Shown piece by piece: positions 25,061 through 38,292 of a stretch of DNA of 64,000 nt. Each line of letters starts with the position of its first letter. Positions within the stretch are counted from its first letter, which is position 1. Below the pieces are notes generated by a model, which was not told where the DNA came from, did not search any database, and saw only the letters and a list, made by a program, of their open reading frames with translations. The stretch is from Megaleporinus macrocephalus. Taxonomy: Eukaryota > Chordata > Actinopteri > Characiformes > Anostomidae. Made by a program: the position numbers and the translations under genes. The stretch covers positions 14,477,962 through 14,541,961 of the forward strand of contig CM038720.1 in assembly GCA_021613375.1 (NCBI GenBank). Reading direction: 5' to 3'.

Positions 25061-25855
25061 ACACGATTGTGCGACTTTCTCTTTGGCCAGGCAGTATTTA
25101 TGTACACAGTGGTGTCTGAAAGTCTGAGACTATTCCCTAAGTCTCTTGTATAACAAATTGTATTATCAACATTTGAGTGAACACTTTGAGTGAATGGTTT
25201 GAATGAAAAAACATGAATTGCAGTATTTGGTATGTCTATTGCTTTAACAACAACATGCTTTCAAGCATGGATTTCATAGGTTTGTGCCTCGTGAGAACTT
25301 TTGGAGAACACTGTATGAGAAATCCAACCATGTGGAATTTGGGAAAAAAAATAAAATGCATTTCCTAGAATCCTGCACTCGATGTTCCATTTTACGGTTG
25401 CCACATGCATGCGCACCAGCTACTCTGGAGCAAATTTGAGTTAAAGCGGACAAAGACAAAGACTTTTGTCACAGGGGACACATTAGATAAGAGTTAAGGG
25501 TTAAGCAGAGACCAAATACATTAGACTGTGGAGCACCTGCCAAGGTCACTGCAGTATGCTCAAAATTTCAAACAGAAACTTACAGTACTGTAATAATGAG
25601 ACAGAAGCTATTAACTGTTAACTTTGCTGCTTTTGATTTGGATTTCACTTCCTGTGTGAACTATGTGACATGGCATGACACTTCATGGTGTGTATATTGC
25701 CACTGATCCTTGAATTAATATTCCAGAGGAAGATTTTAGAGTGATGTGCTTTGACACAAGGTAATGTTAATGGGTTATCAGGCTTAATTCATGCTCTATG
25801 TCGCACATAGGCACCTCTATTACTATACAATCAATTAACCTTCTGAAAAGAAGGT
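25061..25855. other. Intronic sequence with a Tc1-terminus-like segment
   Basis: ACAGTGGTGTCTGAAAGTCT at about 25109-25128 resembles the terminal repeat of a fish Tc1 family and may belong to the preceding relic. Nothing else was recognised. Confidence 0.4.
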
Positions 25856-26325
25856 TCACTGTATAGCAGTTATACTAATTGCCTTCATAACAGTTTCTCT
25901 GATTTCTGCAGGCGCCAAGGGTGTTAATAGGAAGCCTGACCTCCACATTGTTTCACCAAAAACCTCTGCTCTAGGGCTTGCACTAGATGGAACTTTGCAT
26001 GAGCATTTGATTGCTTTCACCCACATGAGCATAAGTGAGATCAGGTACTGATGCCAGTTGATTAGTTCTGGATCACCAACAGCACTCCAATTCATCCCAG
26101 AGACTTAATTACTTCATGGAATGCAATTCCACTGCTCCACAGCTCAGTGCTGAGAGGTTTATACTCTACTATCCAACAGTGGACATGGTAGCACGGTAAT
26201 GCTCCCAAGCATCCTAATCCATTGACAGTGCTTCTCTATGGAGATTAAACAAGCTGTGGTTGCACCTGAAAGTAGATAAATTCTCAGATTATAAGGAGTG
26301 TTAGAAAACATTTGGACGTTTGAAT
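25856..26325 (-). mobile_element. Tc1-like relic
   Basis: On the minus strand the order GATGAATTGGAGTGCTGTTG, CATCAGTACCTGATCTCACT, CATGCAAAGTTCCATCTAGT is that of the 3' half of a fish Tc1 family whose ends read GTTTGTGGACACC. Its 5' half is represented by the relic at 53189-53636. Frames are broken. Confidence 0.6.
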
Positions 26326-29300
26326 CTTCATCTAATGTATACCACAAGCAATTTTTTAGCATATTATTTGTATTCTGTCTTTACCCTGTTAGTAAAATAC
26401 AGCTCTTCTTTTAGTGCTAGGGTGATGATCGCCATCTCTGAAAACATTCCCCTCAGCAACCTTTAGAAAAATAGCGTGTGAATACACTTCCACTGACAAA
26501 CTGAGAAGCTTCCTTGTGAAATGTTGTCAGGTTTAATGAAGCTTAAGCCACTGTGAGCACTACCTGGTAGTAAACATGAGAGTCCTTCATGGTTGACAGT
26601 GGCTTGGTTAAAGATGGGCTTTGTGAAGACCTTTACTGGGCTATATTTAATTTTTATGCACTGTTAGAAAGGGAAGCAATGGTTATGTAGAATAAAACAT
26701 AAGTCAGTTGCTGCCACCAAACATTTTCTCTGGTCGTGTAAAGGTTTGAAGACTTCATTATAGATCGCTTGTATTCAGATTAGAAGTAAATAGATAACTG
26801 TTATTATTTATTATCATGATATTACCCCAGAATACTGAAGTCGTATAAGCTGGCAACATGCAAATACACCTGACACCAAGTTCCAGACAGATCTTATATG
26901 TTCTTTGGTTATTTAGGTGAATAAAACCTTCACATGATAATATAAATAACTTGAATGAGCTGAATCTTTAACAATGATTTCACAAAAGTTGTAACAGCAG
27001 ATAATAATGCAAATAAAAGCAGAAAATGTCTTAGTCTAGTTTGATCTGTGCAAATCTTATCCACTAAATTGTTTCTTTATTGTTTTTGTGAAAATGCGCT
27101 CATTCTGAAATTGATGTCTGCAACATGTTCAAAAAACATTAAAAAAACATTTAAAAACCGTAAACGCAATCATGCTTGGAAATAAAAGATACAGCATCCA
27201 AGATAAGCCTAGTTCTTTATGAGCTTAGAGTGTTAAGACCAAAAAGACACCAGCAAAGAGTCCAGAGATTTAATATCATGCTTCTTAACCAAAGTTTGCA
27301 GTGATGTTTGGATAGTTCTCCCTCTGAAAGGCTTAATATCATTAAAGATTTAGAAAACCCCTCTACGACTGACCCTGTTAATGGTCATTTATGCTCTCTT
27401 TACATGATAAAATGAACATGGTGATTTGAAACGCTTTACTCGTCACTACCCAGAAGTCTTTCTAGGCCATTAAATACTTCACAGCATGTGGACACAGAAT
27501 TCTTTTTACTTTTATTACCAATAAAAGAAATTCACATTGGTCCCACTGGAGCTGTTATACCACCCCCACAATTTCTAGTGGTACTGCTCTGTTACATCCG
27601 CATCCAGAAGCTTTCAGTATGTGCACAAATACAGACTAAAGGCTTCGTCCACACCTGCATCTGTATTTAACTAAAATGAACCACTGCACTATAAATCAGC
27701 ATGCCGCTAGGATGGATATCACCATGTCTTGGTGATTAGTAGGGAGTGGAAATGGACTACAAGACCCCACATCCCCGCATGTGTATAAGCTTAAATGTAG
27801 ACACATGCAACTACAAAACATCATAGAAAAGGTAAACAAGTGTTAATTCCAACAAACACTTAAGTCAAATATGGTTTTATGCAGATTTTGCCATTATACT
27901 ATTTTTCTCACAAAGTCTTTATGCAAAATCATGGAACAATCATGATTCTTCCCAAGTGCAGCTGACTTGAATCCATGCAAACATTTATACTTCAGTAGTC
28001 TTCTCTGTATAATGTAGATGTTTTATTCATTTGTAAGCTCTTATCTTCCTTTGCATTTACATTTGCTGCGTTAGCACTTCCAGCATTTGATGACACCACG
28101 GCTGAACGTGTAATGCATTTATCTGTAGCCATGGCAACGTCAGCTTCCTTCTTCAGCAGGGCAAGGACGTCCCAAACTTTTTCCTCTTTACTCTCCTTCA
28201 TTAGAAGTGCCCTTCACGACTGTGAGTGTAACTGCATATGGAGTGATACTCTGTAATGGAGTGTTTGTGATGAGTGACCTGTTTGGAAAAGGTGTAATTG
28301 ATGCTCCCTGATTCCTCTGTCCTACGTCCTGTAGCTTGTAACCTAGGAATCCAATGATCTGTCTGTCTGTAACAATGTATTCGTTCTTTAAATTGAGAAG
28401 CGAGAGCAGAGGAGACTTTCAGATGGTCCTGTGGGGAAGTTACACACTGGGTGGCTGTAAACAGGTTGGCCCTTATCAAAGTCGCATACAGTCAAATCTA
28501 AAATGAGCACACACAGATTTTGCTAGCTGTTTTGTTATTTATCGGTTTCATCTTTGGTTTGTATGTATAGTCAAGCTCACGTCTGGTAGGTAAATATGTA
28601 AATATGTGTGAAATAATTATGTTGAATCATAAGTACTGAACATGTTTAAAATGTACATTTTAAGATCAAGCATGACGGAACTGTGAGGAGTAAGACTGGA
28701 CTCGTTCTACGTTGCAGGATAGTCTGGGAAGATGATTGCTTAAGACCGTCCATTGTTGAAAAGTGCGGATGGCTCTTAAAATTGGCCCCATTATCTGGTA
28801 GTGTGGACAGGCATTAGGTAGCAGATAGCTTTTACTGGATGGCTCTGGTTGACAGATGATTCTGTGGGAAAGTAAAACAAAATGTAAGTGAATTGTTGAT
28901 ATTGCAGAATTTCAATATAGCATGAAAAATCAGTTAACAATAGCATATTTTTATATTTGGGAAATCATTTAAGCCCTGTAACAGGCGATGAACGTGATGA
29001 TTAGGTTAAGGGCATCTCAGTTGACTAAAGGCCTTTTTAATATCCATGAAGAATTTTGTTTACATGAAGCAGAAACGCCTACTGTTTCCACCAAATTTAG
29101 CAGTCATCTGATAAATGCAGTTGTGTCCAGATACAAGTCTCTGTGTTCTCTAGTCTAGTACAGAATATTGTATTTTAATCATAAACATTTTCAGAATCTT
29201 GCAGCGGCTGATGCTTTCAGTCTGGGGGGTAGAACTTCCTCTTCATCCACTCTATGCTGAGAGAGTATTAGCAGGATGAGAAGAAAGTCTATCAGAGAAG

Positions 29301-29535
29301 TGAAGTCTTGTATGTTATGTCTCCCTGATAAGCCAGTCTACTCTGAATCTTAGAAGAATGAAGGATAGAAGGATGAAGCTAAGATGCAAGAAAAGAAAAT
29401 GAGATTTACCAATGTATCCTTTTTCACAGTAAGCTTTAAAATATAATTAACAGCTGTTCCCTACATTGATAAAATAATGTGTTGATAGCAGTATGTACGA
29501 TTTACAAAGCCGGAGAACTAGATTTTCGTCTTCAT
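26326..29535. other. Intronic sequence, nothing recognised
   Basis: About 3.2 kb of AT-rich DNA. Short frames at 27992-28479 (minus) match nothing I know and show no exon signals. No RNA gene or transposon was recognised. Confidence 0.5.
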
Positions 29536-29634
29536 AGGTGAGCAGTTCAACATTTATAAAAGTGCCTTTTTTTACTCTTCCCTTTCACCCCTCATTGCTC
29601 ACTAACAGCTCCACATCCTTGTCAAATTATTAAC
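29536..29634. repeat. Interspersed repeat C, copy 1, interrupted
   Basis: AGGTGAGCAGTTCAACATTT and CACCCCTCATTGCTCACTAA correspond, in order, to AGGTGAGCAAGTCAACATTT and AACCCCTCATTGCTCACTTA at 34715-34910. The match stops where the hAT element at 29635 begins, so that element probably inserted into or beside the repeat. Confidence 0.65.
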
Positions 29635-30441
29635 TAGTGATGGAAAGATCAATCGGCTATGTATCGATATCGACATGTCTCCAATTTAGCAGATCCCGAG
29701 AGCCGATCAGTGGCGTTAAACAAATGAGCCTAATTTCTGTATTTCCAGCTAGAATTTCATTGAAACCCCCTCTGGCCAGGTCTTTGCGATTCCTATCTGA
29801 ACCGCTAGGTGGAAAGACATACCCTTTCATTTTCGACAGACTGACTAAAGCGGAGCGCCTCGCGAGAACAGTTTTCCTTTGCTTTGCGTTGCGTCCGTCT
29901 GGCAGCTTGTTGCCGTATGTGACACAGACTCAACCAGAGCGTTTTTAAAATCTGTAAAATTAACCGTGTCTCGTTGGAGAACCAAGACAAAGACATTTAA
30001 CACTACTAACCTGCTACAGTTTTTAGAGTACACCCGCGACTGAATACATCAGCAAACAGCAGAGCTAGCATGCGCAGCTAGCACAAAACAAACAACCCAG
30101 AACACTGTGCAGACCATTTATGACTGCATTTATTTAATTAGCTTTTTTCATTTTAAATTAAGGGTGTAAATTGAATGATTGCAGTATTGGTGATGTTTGT
30201 TTGATTTACTTTGTTTATTTACTGCTAGTTTTGTTAAAAATATTATGCTGTTTCTGAGCTCGTAAAAAATGGTAATAAACCAGTTAAGACCATGTTTCAT
30301 GACTTGCTTGTGCTAATAACTGCATGTAGCCCTGCCGTGGCATATGGCCCTGCCCTCGATCGGTATCGGCTATTGGCCGATCGTGCTGAAAGGTGATCGG
30401 CGATCGGAATCGGCCTCAAAACGCTGATCGGTCCATCTCTA
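29635..30441. mobile_element. hAT-type nonautonomous element, family A copy 2
   Basis: An 807-bp element begins TAGTGATGGAAAGATC and ends GATCGGTCCATCTCTA. It is flanked by exact 8-bp duplications, TTATTAAC at 29627-29634 and 30442-30449. The interior matches the copy at 3462-4348 with scattered changes and some indels. No transposase is encoded. Confidence 0.87.
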
Positions 30442-33400
30442 TTATTAACATTACCAAATATTTTATTAGATTTTATTAAGAAAAACATGTGACTTGGAAA
30501 CTGACTGGTTGTATGGATATTTTTTCTTGATACATTTGCTTCATGGACTTTTAAGCCTGGGTCACATCTCTAAATCTGCTCACTGCTGTCAAGAGCCTTT
30601 GTGGTTTGTTTTAGTCTTAAGGTTTGAAATAATTGAAAGTTTTGTTTGCCTAAATGCAGTGTTGGAAATGTGGTTAACTTTCCAGTTTTTGCTCCCATTG
30701 AAGGAAATTTAGCTAGTTGTGAAAATGCGGATCAGAGTCACACTTAGTCTAACTGTAGAATGTGCAGCCATTAACTAAAACCATTTAGCTCTGAACATAT
30801 TTATAAGGGAGGAAACTGCATCCAGAGAACCCGCGTCCTTTTCAGGGCTAGGCTCATCTAGACATGCTGGCTTTCGCAGTGGACGATGACTGTACCTGAA
30901 ATATGGTTGGAAATTGGACTCAGTGGTCTTTACTGTACATTTACTGCAATTTCTCTTGAAAGCAAGTGAGCGTCTTGTACATCACAGTTAAATAAGCTAT
31001 TTGAAATGGAAATTTTCTCATATGTGTTTGCAGAGGCATAGTCTAAATGTACGCTCCGTGTAGATGCCAACCACAAAAGCTTCCTGCAGCATTGTATTTA
31101 ATAATTATGAATAATTTGCCCTGGCTTTGATGTCTTCTGAGATTCAATCAGTCCCTTTTCAAATAAGCAACCCATTGCTTTCGAATGCACAGCAATTTCT
31201 GGAATCTAGGATGTGAGTCATCCACATCAGTAGCTCTTTACAGATAAAGAGAACTGGTCGCTGGCTCTTGCAGTATTTTAAAGCCTTGCCCGCCAAACAG
31301 AGACTTCATTGATTTTTGCATTTAAAAGAGAATGGTATTGATTTTTGTATTTTAAAAGGAAGATTTCTTTGGATTTAGGGTTTAGGGAGGCTTTAGAGGA
31401 TGGAAAATATTTACCATCTGTATGTCCTGAGCATTGATTAAAAAGATCCTTCTTTTGTCTTTGTAAACTGATTTATTTATGTTTTAAATTACTTTTTTAA
31501 AAATATAATGTCATTTAGTGAATTGAAAACTGTACATGCATTTTAATTTATAATTTACAGGCCAAACGTGGTCTGTGGACAGATTTTAATTGGCTTGTGG
31601 TTTCTGTTTTTGAGTGTGTTTTAAGTGGCAGACAGTTAGTTGCAGCTTTTCCTTTCCCCTGGTGGTGGCAGTAGTGCTGTAAAATGAAAGTATCTTGCAC
31701 TGCGTGAATGAAGTTGTCTAAAAGCCTTTCTTATTTTACTTAATATATTAAAACGTTGAGAACCATTAATGTTGAAAGATGTGGATAGAAATTTCAATGT
31801 TTTTTTCTTAATTGAGCCAAAACTAATGAGTGTGATGGGAATGCCAAAGGACTGTGATTAGTTAATTATTAATAGACATGAAACAAAGCATGAACTCTTT
31901 GTTAATAAAGTGATTTCTAAATGCAGATGTTGTGTTTATTTATTTAAAGTACAAAACCAAAACTGTATAGATTTTTGTTTTGTATATCTCACAAATACTT
32001 TCTGTACATCACTGGAGAAGGAATATGCCTAATACATTATTCACGTTTCATTGTTACTCGTACTATGACTATTACTTGTTTTTTTCCAATCCCATTGGCT
32101 CTGAGCAATTCCCTAATAAAGGTTCATCTTTCATGCAGTGATAGGAAACCAGGTAGCTCACAGCAAGCACTAATTCTATGCACTGATATTTTGAAACATT
32201 TTAATATTTTTAATAATTTGTGAATAATATGTGGGCCCTGGACCCCCCAGCCTTGTCTGAACAAAATGTTTTTATTTACAAATGACCTTTCAGTCTGAAA
32301 CTGACCTAAATTGACCCAAAGAGATGATGTTTGCAATTACAGTGGCAGTTAAAATACAATGCACTGACAATAATAACCGTCATTATACTACATCAAAATA
32401 CACAAAATACAATAGTGAATAATGTAAAATATTATTATTACATTATTTGTCTTTGAATTGTATTGAATAACATCTTAAGTGTGTTAGATAAACTAATTCT
32501 GGATAAACTCTTATAATGCATTTTTCTCACACAGTGCGGTGCTGATATTGAAAGACAGCCGTCACCTGCTTCTTTATATGTTTTTATATGTAATATAAAA
32601 CAAATTGAATGTTAATCTGCAAGCCATTTACACATCCAGTTGGCTGCACCAGTTTACTTTCCTGAATCTGTTTGTTGTGTTATTTCTTGCACATCAATTT
32701 TCTCAGTGCGTGGGCCTCAGTGCTAAATTCCATCAGCAATAGAGTGGATGACTCGAGCATGTTAGATAAAAAAACTATTTAAGAGAACACAAACAGGGAG
32801 GAATAATTAAAGTAAGGAGTGAAGCTGAAGGCGGGGGAAATGCAGGTAAAATCTGTTACGAGGGGAAGGCGGGCTGTGAGAACTCGAATGTGAAATTTGA
32901 GCCAGACCCAAACTTGAAAAAATGTCGGAATCTGAGACGAGATCTTGTGGAGTCAGACACATATTTCAGTATTTCAGGTCCTGCACATGCTGTAAGTGAG
33001 GTCTGGTGTGATTCTGTCATCAGTCTTAATCAAAAACAGCAGCCACCGAGTCACCACTTACTGCACAGGATGTGTCAGTTGAGCTCCTTTGAGCACTGTT
33101 GCATCAGGTATGCGGTGTTACATAAGTGTATCTGAAGGAGAGCATTCATTCTTGATGGTGTTGTGTTCTCTATTGGTCACAAAGAGAACTGCAGCTCAGT
33201 GTACTAATGCTGAATATGAGTGATGGTGAAAGGAACCAGGAGTTGCAATGTCTAAAACTCAAATAAGATTAATATATTTTATTCAGTGTACCAAATCTTG
33301 TGAGTGTTAATATATAATAATAGAAAATAATGGTTTGGGTACTATTTGGCCTTACAACACCCTGCATGTGCACACCTGCTGTGAATGTGTTAAAAAGTGC

Positions 33401-34189
33401 ATTTCTAGGCCAAAACATTCTTAAACAGGGTCTCAGGCATCAGGCAATGCATTTTTAACCTTTTAATTGTAACATTCTAATTTTAGATTGTTGTAAAAGC
33501 TTTCAAGGCTCTAGATTTCTCACCAAGGTGATCGTAGTAGCTCAGTTTCTCTAGAATGCAGACTTTCACACATCAAACCACTCGTAACTGTTACGTTATA
33601 CAGATGTTCTTTTTGAAATCTCTGCTCTAGTAGTGTGACTACATTAATGCAGGATTACACATGATGCTTCTGACGTTTCCTCGTGAGTTCATGGTGGTAG
33701 ATTTAGTTTCAGACACTAGGTGGAGACACAGACCTGCTGTCTTTACCTGACTGAGCGACCTTTCTCAATTTGTTTCTTTTGTCTAGCAAGAGCACATTCA
33801 AATTGAGCCATTCATTGAGCTTGCCTATTTTTGCCTCACACTCAATAAAGTATAAATCAATCTCTCTCTCTTTTCTCTCTCAACCTGAATATTTCTTCTT
33901 CCTCTTCTTTAAGCCTTTTCTCTTCTTGCTCTTACTATGACATGATTGCTCTCTGCGTGTGGAATAAGCACACTGAGGTTGTGCTGTCATTTTGTGGTTG
34001 CCATGTTGGTAAATCTGGGTCTTTAAGAAAAATGAATAGGATTCACAATGTGCCACAATATTCATTTTGCTACATGCACTGCTGAGCACTAGACTGACGT
34101 CAGAAGACTGGCATGCTCACTAAATTAGTCCGCACAAACAGCCAGCTTAGTGAAGTCTGGCAGGTTCATTTTTTTCCAGGCATTTTTTT
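30442..34189. other. Intronic sequence, nothing recognised
   Basis: About 3.7 kb without recognisable exon, RNA or transposon. A CT-rich stretch lies near 33861-33882. Frames of 80 codons or fewer show no family resemblance. Confidence 0.5.
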
Positions 34190-34525
34190 CCAATTCTTCC
34201 CACTAGCTAGGCCTCCCCCCGTCACACCATACTACCAGCGCTAGGAGGGTCAATCACAAAAGCCAATCACATGCTTCCTCTGAGTCATTGGAGCCATTGG
34301 GCAGCTGAACACACTTAAAGGAGAGTGTTAATTGCAGATTCTGTTACGTCAGCTAACAGACGCCTGCGTTGGCTAGCGCTGCGCTGAGTAATGGGGTGAG
34401 AGGGAGGTCCATCCTACCCACCCAGTGACAGCATAGCCAAAAGTGCACTACTGGCTCTCTTAGACTCCCTGCATCACCGGGGTCTGAACTCGCATTGTCC
34501 TGATGATAGGGCCAGCCCTGTGGTG
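34190..34525 (-). mobile_element. tRNA-like SINE relic
   Basis: On the plus strand AGCTAACAGACGCCTGCGTT, CATCCTACCCACCCAGTGAC and GGTCTGAACTCGCATTGTCC follow the order of a common ostariophysan repeat, whose far end contains a tRNA-like GGGATTCGAACC segment. The copy is worn; the internal promoter box is no longer consensus. Family identity is from memory. Confidence 0.55.
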
Positions 34526-34714
34526 GGTTGCTGTGGCAGTTGTGGAGTTGTAGAGCCAGTGACAGTTTATTTTTTCCCCATAAGCTCAGAGTTTGCAGGC
34601 TACATGAATGCACTGATGTGTAACATCCTTAAGTAGATCTTTTTTGATTCAGTAATATTGGTGGAAATGCATATGATGGAATAAAATATGAGTCAATTTT
34701 ATATTTATTTTTGC
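34526..34714. other. Intronic sequence, nothing recognised
   Basis: A short gap between two repeats, without notable features. Confidence 0.5.
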
Positions 34715-34910
34715 AGGTGAGCAAGTCAACATTTAATAAAGTCCCTTTTTATTTGTATAGATGCTGTTTTTTGTGCCTGTTGAGTTTTTGATATCAAAAA
34801 AGCTGCACTTGTGCTGTCAGTTCCAGCTTGACATGACTAAATTTGTGAAGAGATTGGGGTCCACCTTCCTTTTTAACCCCTCATTGCTCACTTACAGCTT
34901 AACATCATAA
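34715..34910. repeat. Interspersed repeat C, copy 2
   Basis: This is the uninterrupted relative of 29536-29634, with about 110 bp of extra sequence between the two matching blocks. It has no terminal repeats or frame that would name its class. Confidence 0.6.
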
Positions 34911-35894
34911 ACGCAGAGAGCCAGTAGTGTTCTCGTGAATCTTATTAAAGAACAAAAAATCTAATTTTATTATATTAACTAAACACAAGTTGAAGGGCTA
35001 GAGAATTAGATTATCAGCCATTGCTAACTGGCTAACAGGCTCGAAACAGGTTTTAAGCTGGAGAGATGAGCATTATGCTGGCAGTGATGACTAAAGTAAA
35101 TAAAGCCCCAGGACTGCTATGGACGACTATGGTTCTTATGCTATGGTTGTTTGCCACATAAATGGCGCAGTATATAAAGTAGTTGTGCGATGGGTAGGTC
35201 GTTGAAAATAATTAGTTAAAACAATTCTATTTCCAGCCTCTGAGTGGTCTGTGTCCTCACTTCTCAACGTCCTTTATGTTCATTAAACTTCTTCAAAAGC
35301 CTGTAACTCTATCTTTTAGCCAAGTGGAACCAATCTGGTTAGTTTTAAGCAAATGAGAGGTTAAAATTATGCAATGCACCTTTTATAAATTTGCCATCAA
35401 ATATCAAGAGCACAGTTCAGTAGATTGTTTCAGCATTTTGGAGATCGCTGATCTAAAAGACAATTGACTTACTAACTAAAGCTACCAAAGTGGCACTTCT
35501 TGGGGGGTGTAGGAGTGGAACTTGTTGAATCTCGTTTACCCTTGGCATTGTCTGGCCTGACTTTGTGGAATGGCACTTTTGGCAAATATCACTGGTGTGA
35601 TTTTTTTAATGCATTAGAATCAGCTTGTGAAGTCAAGCATCAGCACATCCTCTTCTATGATATAAAATAATACATAACTTAAAATGATCTTAACCTGGTG
35701 GCATGGTAGTGCGACCTCATGCATAGATCTGTATATTGCTCTGCATGTCTTGCTACAGGAGTGTGCAGTCACACACCACCTTTGGTTTATTTAATTTCCA
35801 GATAAACTTCATTGTTAAGGCCTAAAAAACTAAACAGAATATTAAAATGGTTAGTATGCATTTAGGCCGCACTCTCTGCCTTTGTTCTAGCTTC
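34911..35894. other. Intronic sequence, nothing recognised
   Basis: No exon, RNA gene or repeat recognised. Confidence 0.55.
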
Positions 35895-36200
35895 TGTTAT
35901 TTATAGGAGGCTTGCTTTTAGTGTTTTCTTCACAAGTTCAATCTTAGCAGTTGGTTGCATTTTCTGCTTCTTGTCTTTAATTTATATCAAACATGTTCAT
36001 TGAAGTTGAGGTCTGGATATTGTTTTGTGAACACCAGAAGCTTCATTTATTGATTTGCCAAGTTTTTTAATTTGGTTTATGGTATGTTTGCTGTGAGGAG
36101 CTTTTTGACAGCTACACATTCTTTCAGGCCCATAGTGCTGGGCCTGAAACAACCTGTGGTTGTTTTCAGAGTGAAGCTTGATTTTCTTCTTTCTCTCCAA
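35895..36200 (-). mobile_element. Tc1-like relic
   Basis: AGCAGTTGGTTGCATTTTCT and GTTGAGGTCTGGATATTG on the plus strand are the reverse of the C-terminal transposase segment seen at 10545 and 61930. TTTATGGTATGTTTGCTGTG further right fits the more internal part of the same element class. Heavily decayed. Confidence 0.6.
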
Positions 36201-37567
36201 GGTGAAAGTATTGGTGACAGTGGTGGTGATGGTGACAGTTTAGGTGGTCTATCATGTCTGGTATGGAGTTTCACTGTATTGTTTTTAATCTATTCTTTTT
36301 TTTAACTCCAGATTCATGGTTTACTTTCATCTTTCCTCTTCATTGTGTAAATGAAGGATCTTATATCAAATCTGTAAAGAATGAACTTGTACTCAGTGAC
36401 AGTTTTGACTTTAGATGACAAACTAAAGATGGTCTGACTTTTGCTAGGTTATGTTTACTGTGGGACTGCTTTATATATATTTGTCATAGTAAGGCATGTA
36501 TGCAGGCTGTTACTGTTGACTAATTGTTCTGACTGTTAAATGAACTGTGAGCTTTGTGTTGATTTATGGTTTATGGGTGCTGCACTTTACAATGCAGAGT
36601 GTAAGTAACCTCAAGGTGAATAAATCTGTGTGCTGCTTTGCATTTTGATAGGATTCTATTTTTAACACTAGGGCTGCATTCCAGGTATATCACTCCTGAT
36701 CCAACTAATCAGTGTCTTGTAATGTACGTTCAGATTTCCTGGAACAAAACTCTGTGGGAAGGAAGGATTTCTAAGAAGGAGAGTTAATCACTTTACTGGT
36801 CTGACATATTGTAAATGTCTTTAGGCTTTCAAGCTATAACATCTACTAAATCTCAAAGGAAATATAAAATTCATTTGCTTGAACATTAAACAGTAATGTG
36901 TTTACTTCCACATTACTGTTATTTTATTAAGCTATGGCGGTCTACTTTGCCCTCAGCTTTGAAATCTTTTTTCTTATGTATTTACAGGAAAGAGAAGGAA
37001 AAGACACTAGTCAGCTTCATATAATTCTTTTCATCTGTAGAAGTTTTTAGTAGAAGAACTCATTAAAAGGATGTTAGCTAATAATATGCAGGCCAAAGTG
37101 GTTAAACATTAACCATGAAAGACAAATTCACTACAAGCTCCAGGTGTGTTTGAGGAGATCAAAAGCCTTAAAGCACTGTAAAGTAGCTGGTTGAAACCTG
37201 TTCACAGTGGTTAAAAAATATCCCAAGGAAAGGAAGGTGCTTAGCACGCCTGCATGATGGAGATACACCTGATGCCTAATGAAAACTACATGACTTCCAA
37301 AACTTCAGAATCACTATATTACTTACAACATGGAATTTGTCACCTGCAACCTGTTGTTTGTTTATGTACACACTACATGACCAGCTGAGACTCACATGCT
37401 ACACAATCACAAAAAAAAAAAATCACAAAAAGACTCTAAATCTAACTGTGTAGTGAACAGCTAACTGCAGCAGCCTTGGTCAGTATTTGATCTTCTCCTT
37501 GTTTGTTGTTGTTTTTGTAGCTTGCTCCATTCTCATTGGCTGCTGCTGGTTGTTGTTTGCACTCATT
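36201..37567. other. Intronic sequence, possible MITE scrap
   Basis: ACTCCTGATCCAACTAATCA near 36691 resembles the interior of the MITE at 61686-61848. Otherwise nothing was recognised. Confidence 0.45.
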
Positions 37568-38290
37568 GTCCATTTTATCCCATTTACCATATAGGAGCAC
37601 TTTGTAGCTCTCCATTAACAGACAGTAGTCCATCTGTTTCTCTGCATCTGTTACTTTTTTACAGCACCCTTTTACCCTGTTCATCAATGGTCAGGGCCCC
37701 CACAGGACCACCACGGAGCACTGTTTGAGTGGTGGATTATTCTCAGCACTGCAGTGATACTGACGTGGTGGTGGTGTGTTACTATGTGTTGTGCTTGTAT
37801 TGAGTGGATTAGATGCAGCAGTGTTGCTCAAGTTTTAAACACTATGACCAATAAAACAGTTATTAAACAGTCCTACCTCACTGGTCCACCTTGTAAGTGT
37901 AAAGTCACAGACACATATTGTCTTGGTCATTGTCTAGTCCTTCATCAGTGGTCACTGTATGCTGCCCAGAGGATGCCGTCGGCTAGATATATTTGGTTAT
38001 TGAGTCCACTCAGTCCAGCAGTGACACTAAGGTGTTTAACAACTTCAGCAGCACAGCTGTGTATGATCCACTTGTACGAGCACAACCTTGTTAGTGTTAC
38101 TGCAGTGCTAAGAATGATCCATCATTCAAATAATATCTGCTCTGTGGTGGTCCTGTGGGGGTGCTGACCAGTTTGAAGAACAGGGTAAAAGGTAGATAAC
38201 TAAGTACAGTTATGGACTACACTCTGTAAGTGTAGAACTACAAAGTGCATCCATATGGTGGAGCTGGTAAAATGTAAAATGAGTGTAGAT
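37568..38290. mobile_element. Foldback element with long inverted-repeat arms
   Basis: The left arm (about 37568-37860) and right arm (about 37990-38285) are imperfect reverse complements. For example AGGAGCACTTTGTAGCTCT against AGAACTACAAAGTGCATCC, CCCCACAGGACCACCA against TGGTGGTCCTGTGGGG, and CTCAGCACTGCAG against CTGCAGTGCTAAG. Single-arm relatives are at 16301 and 56300. There is no transposase. It is probably a nonautonomous DNA transposon with long terminal inverted repeats. Confidence 0.8.
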
Positions 38291-38292
38291 AC

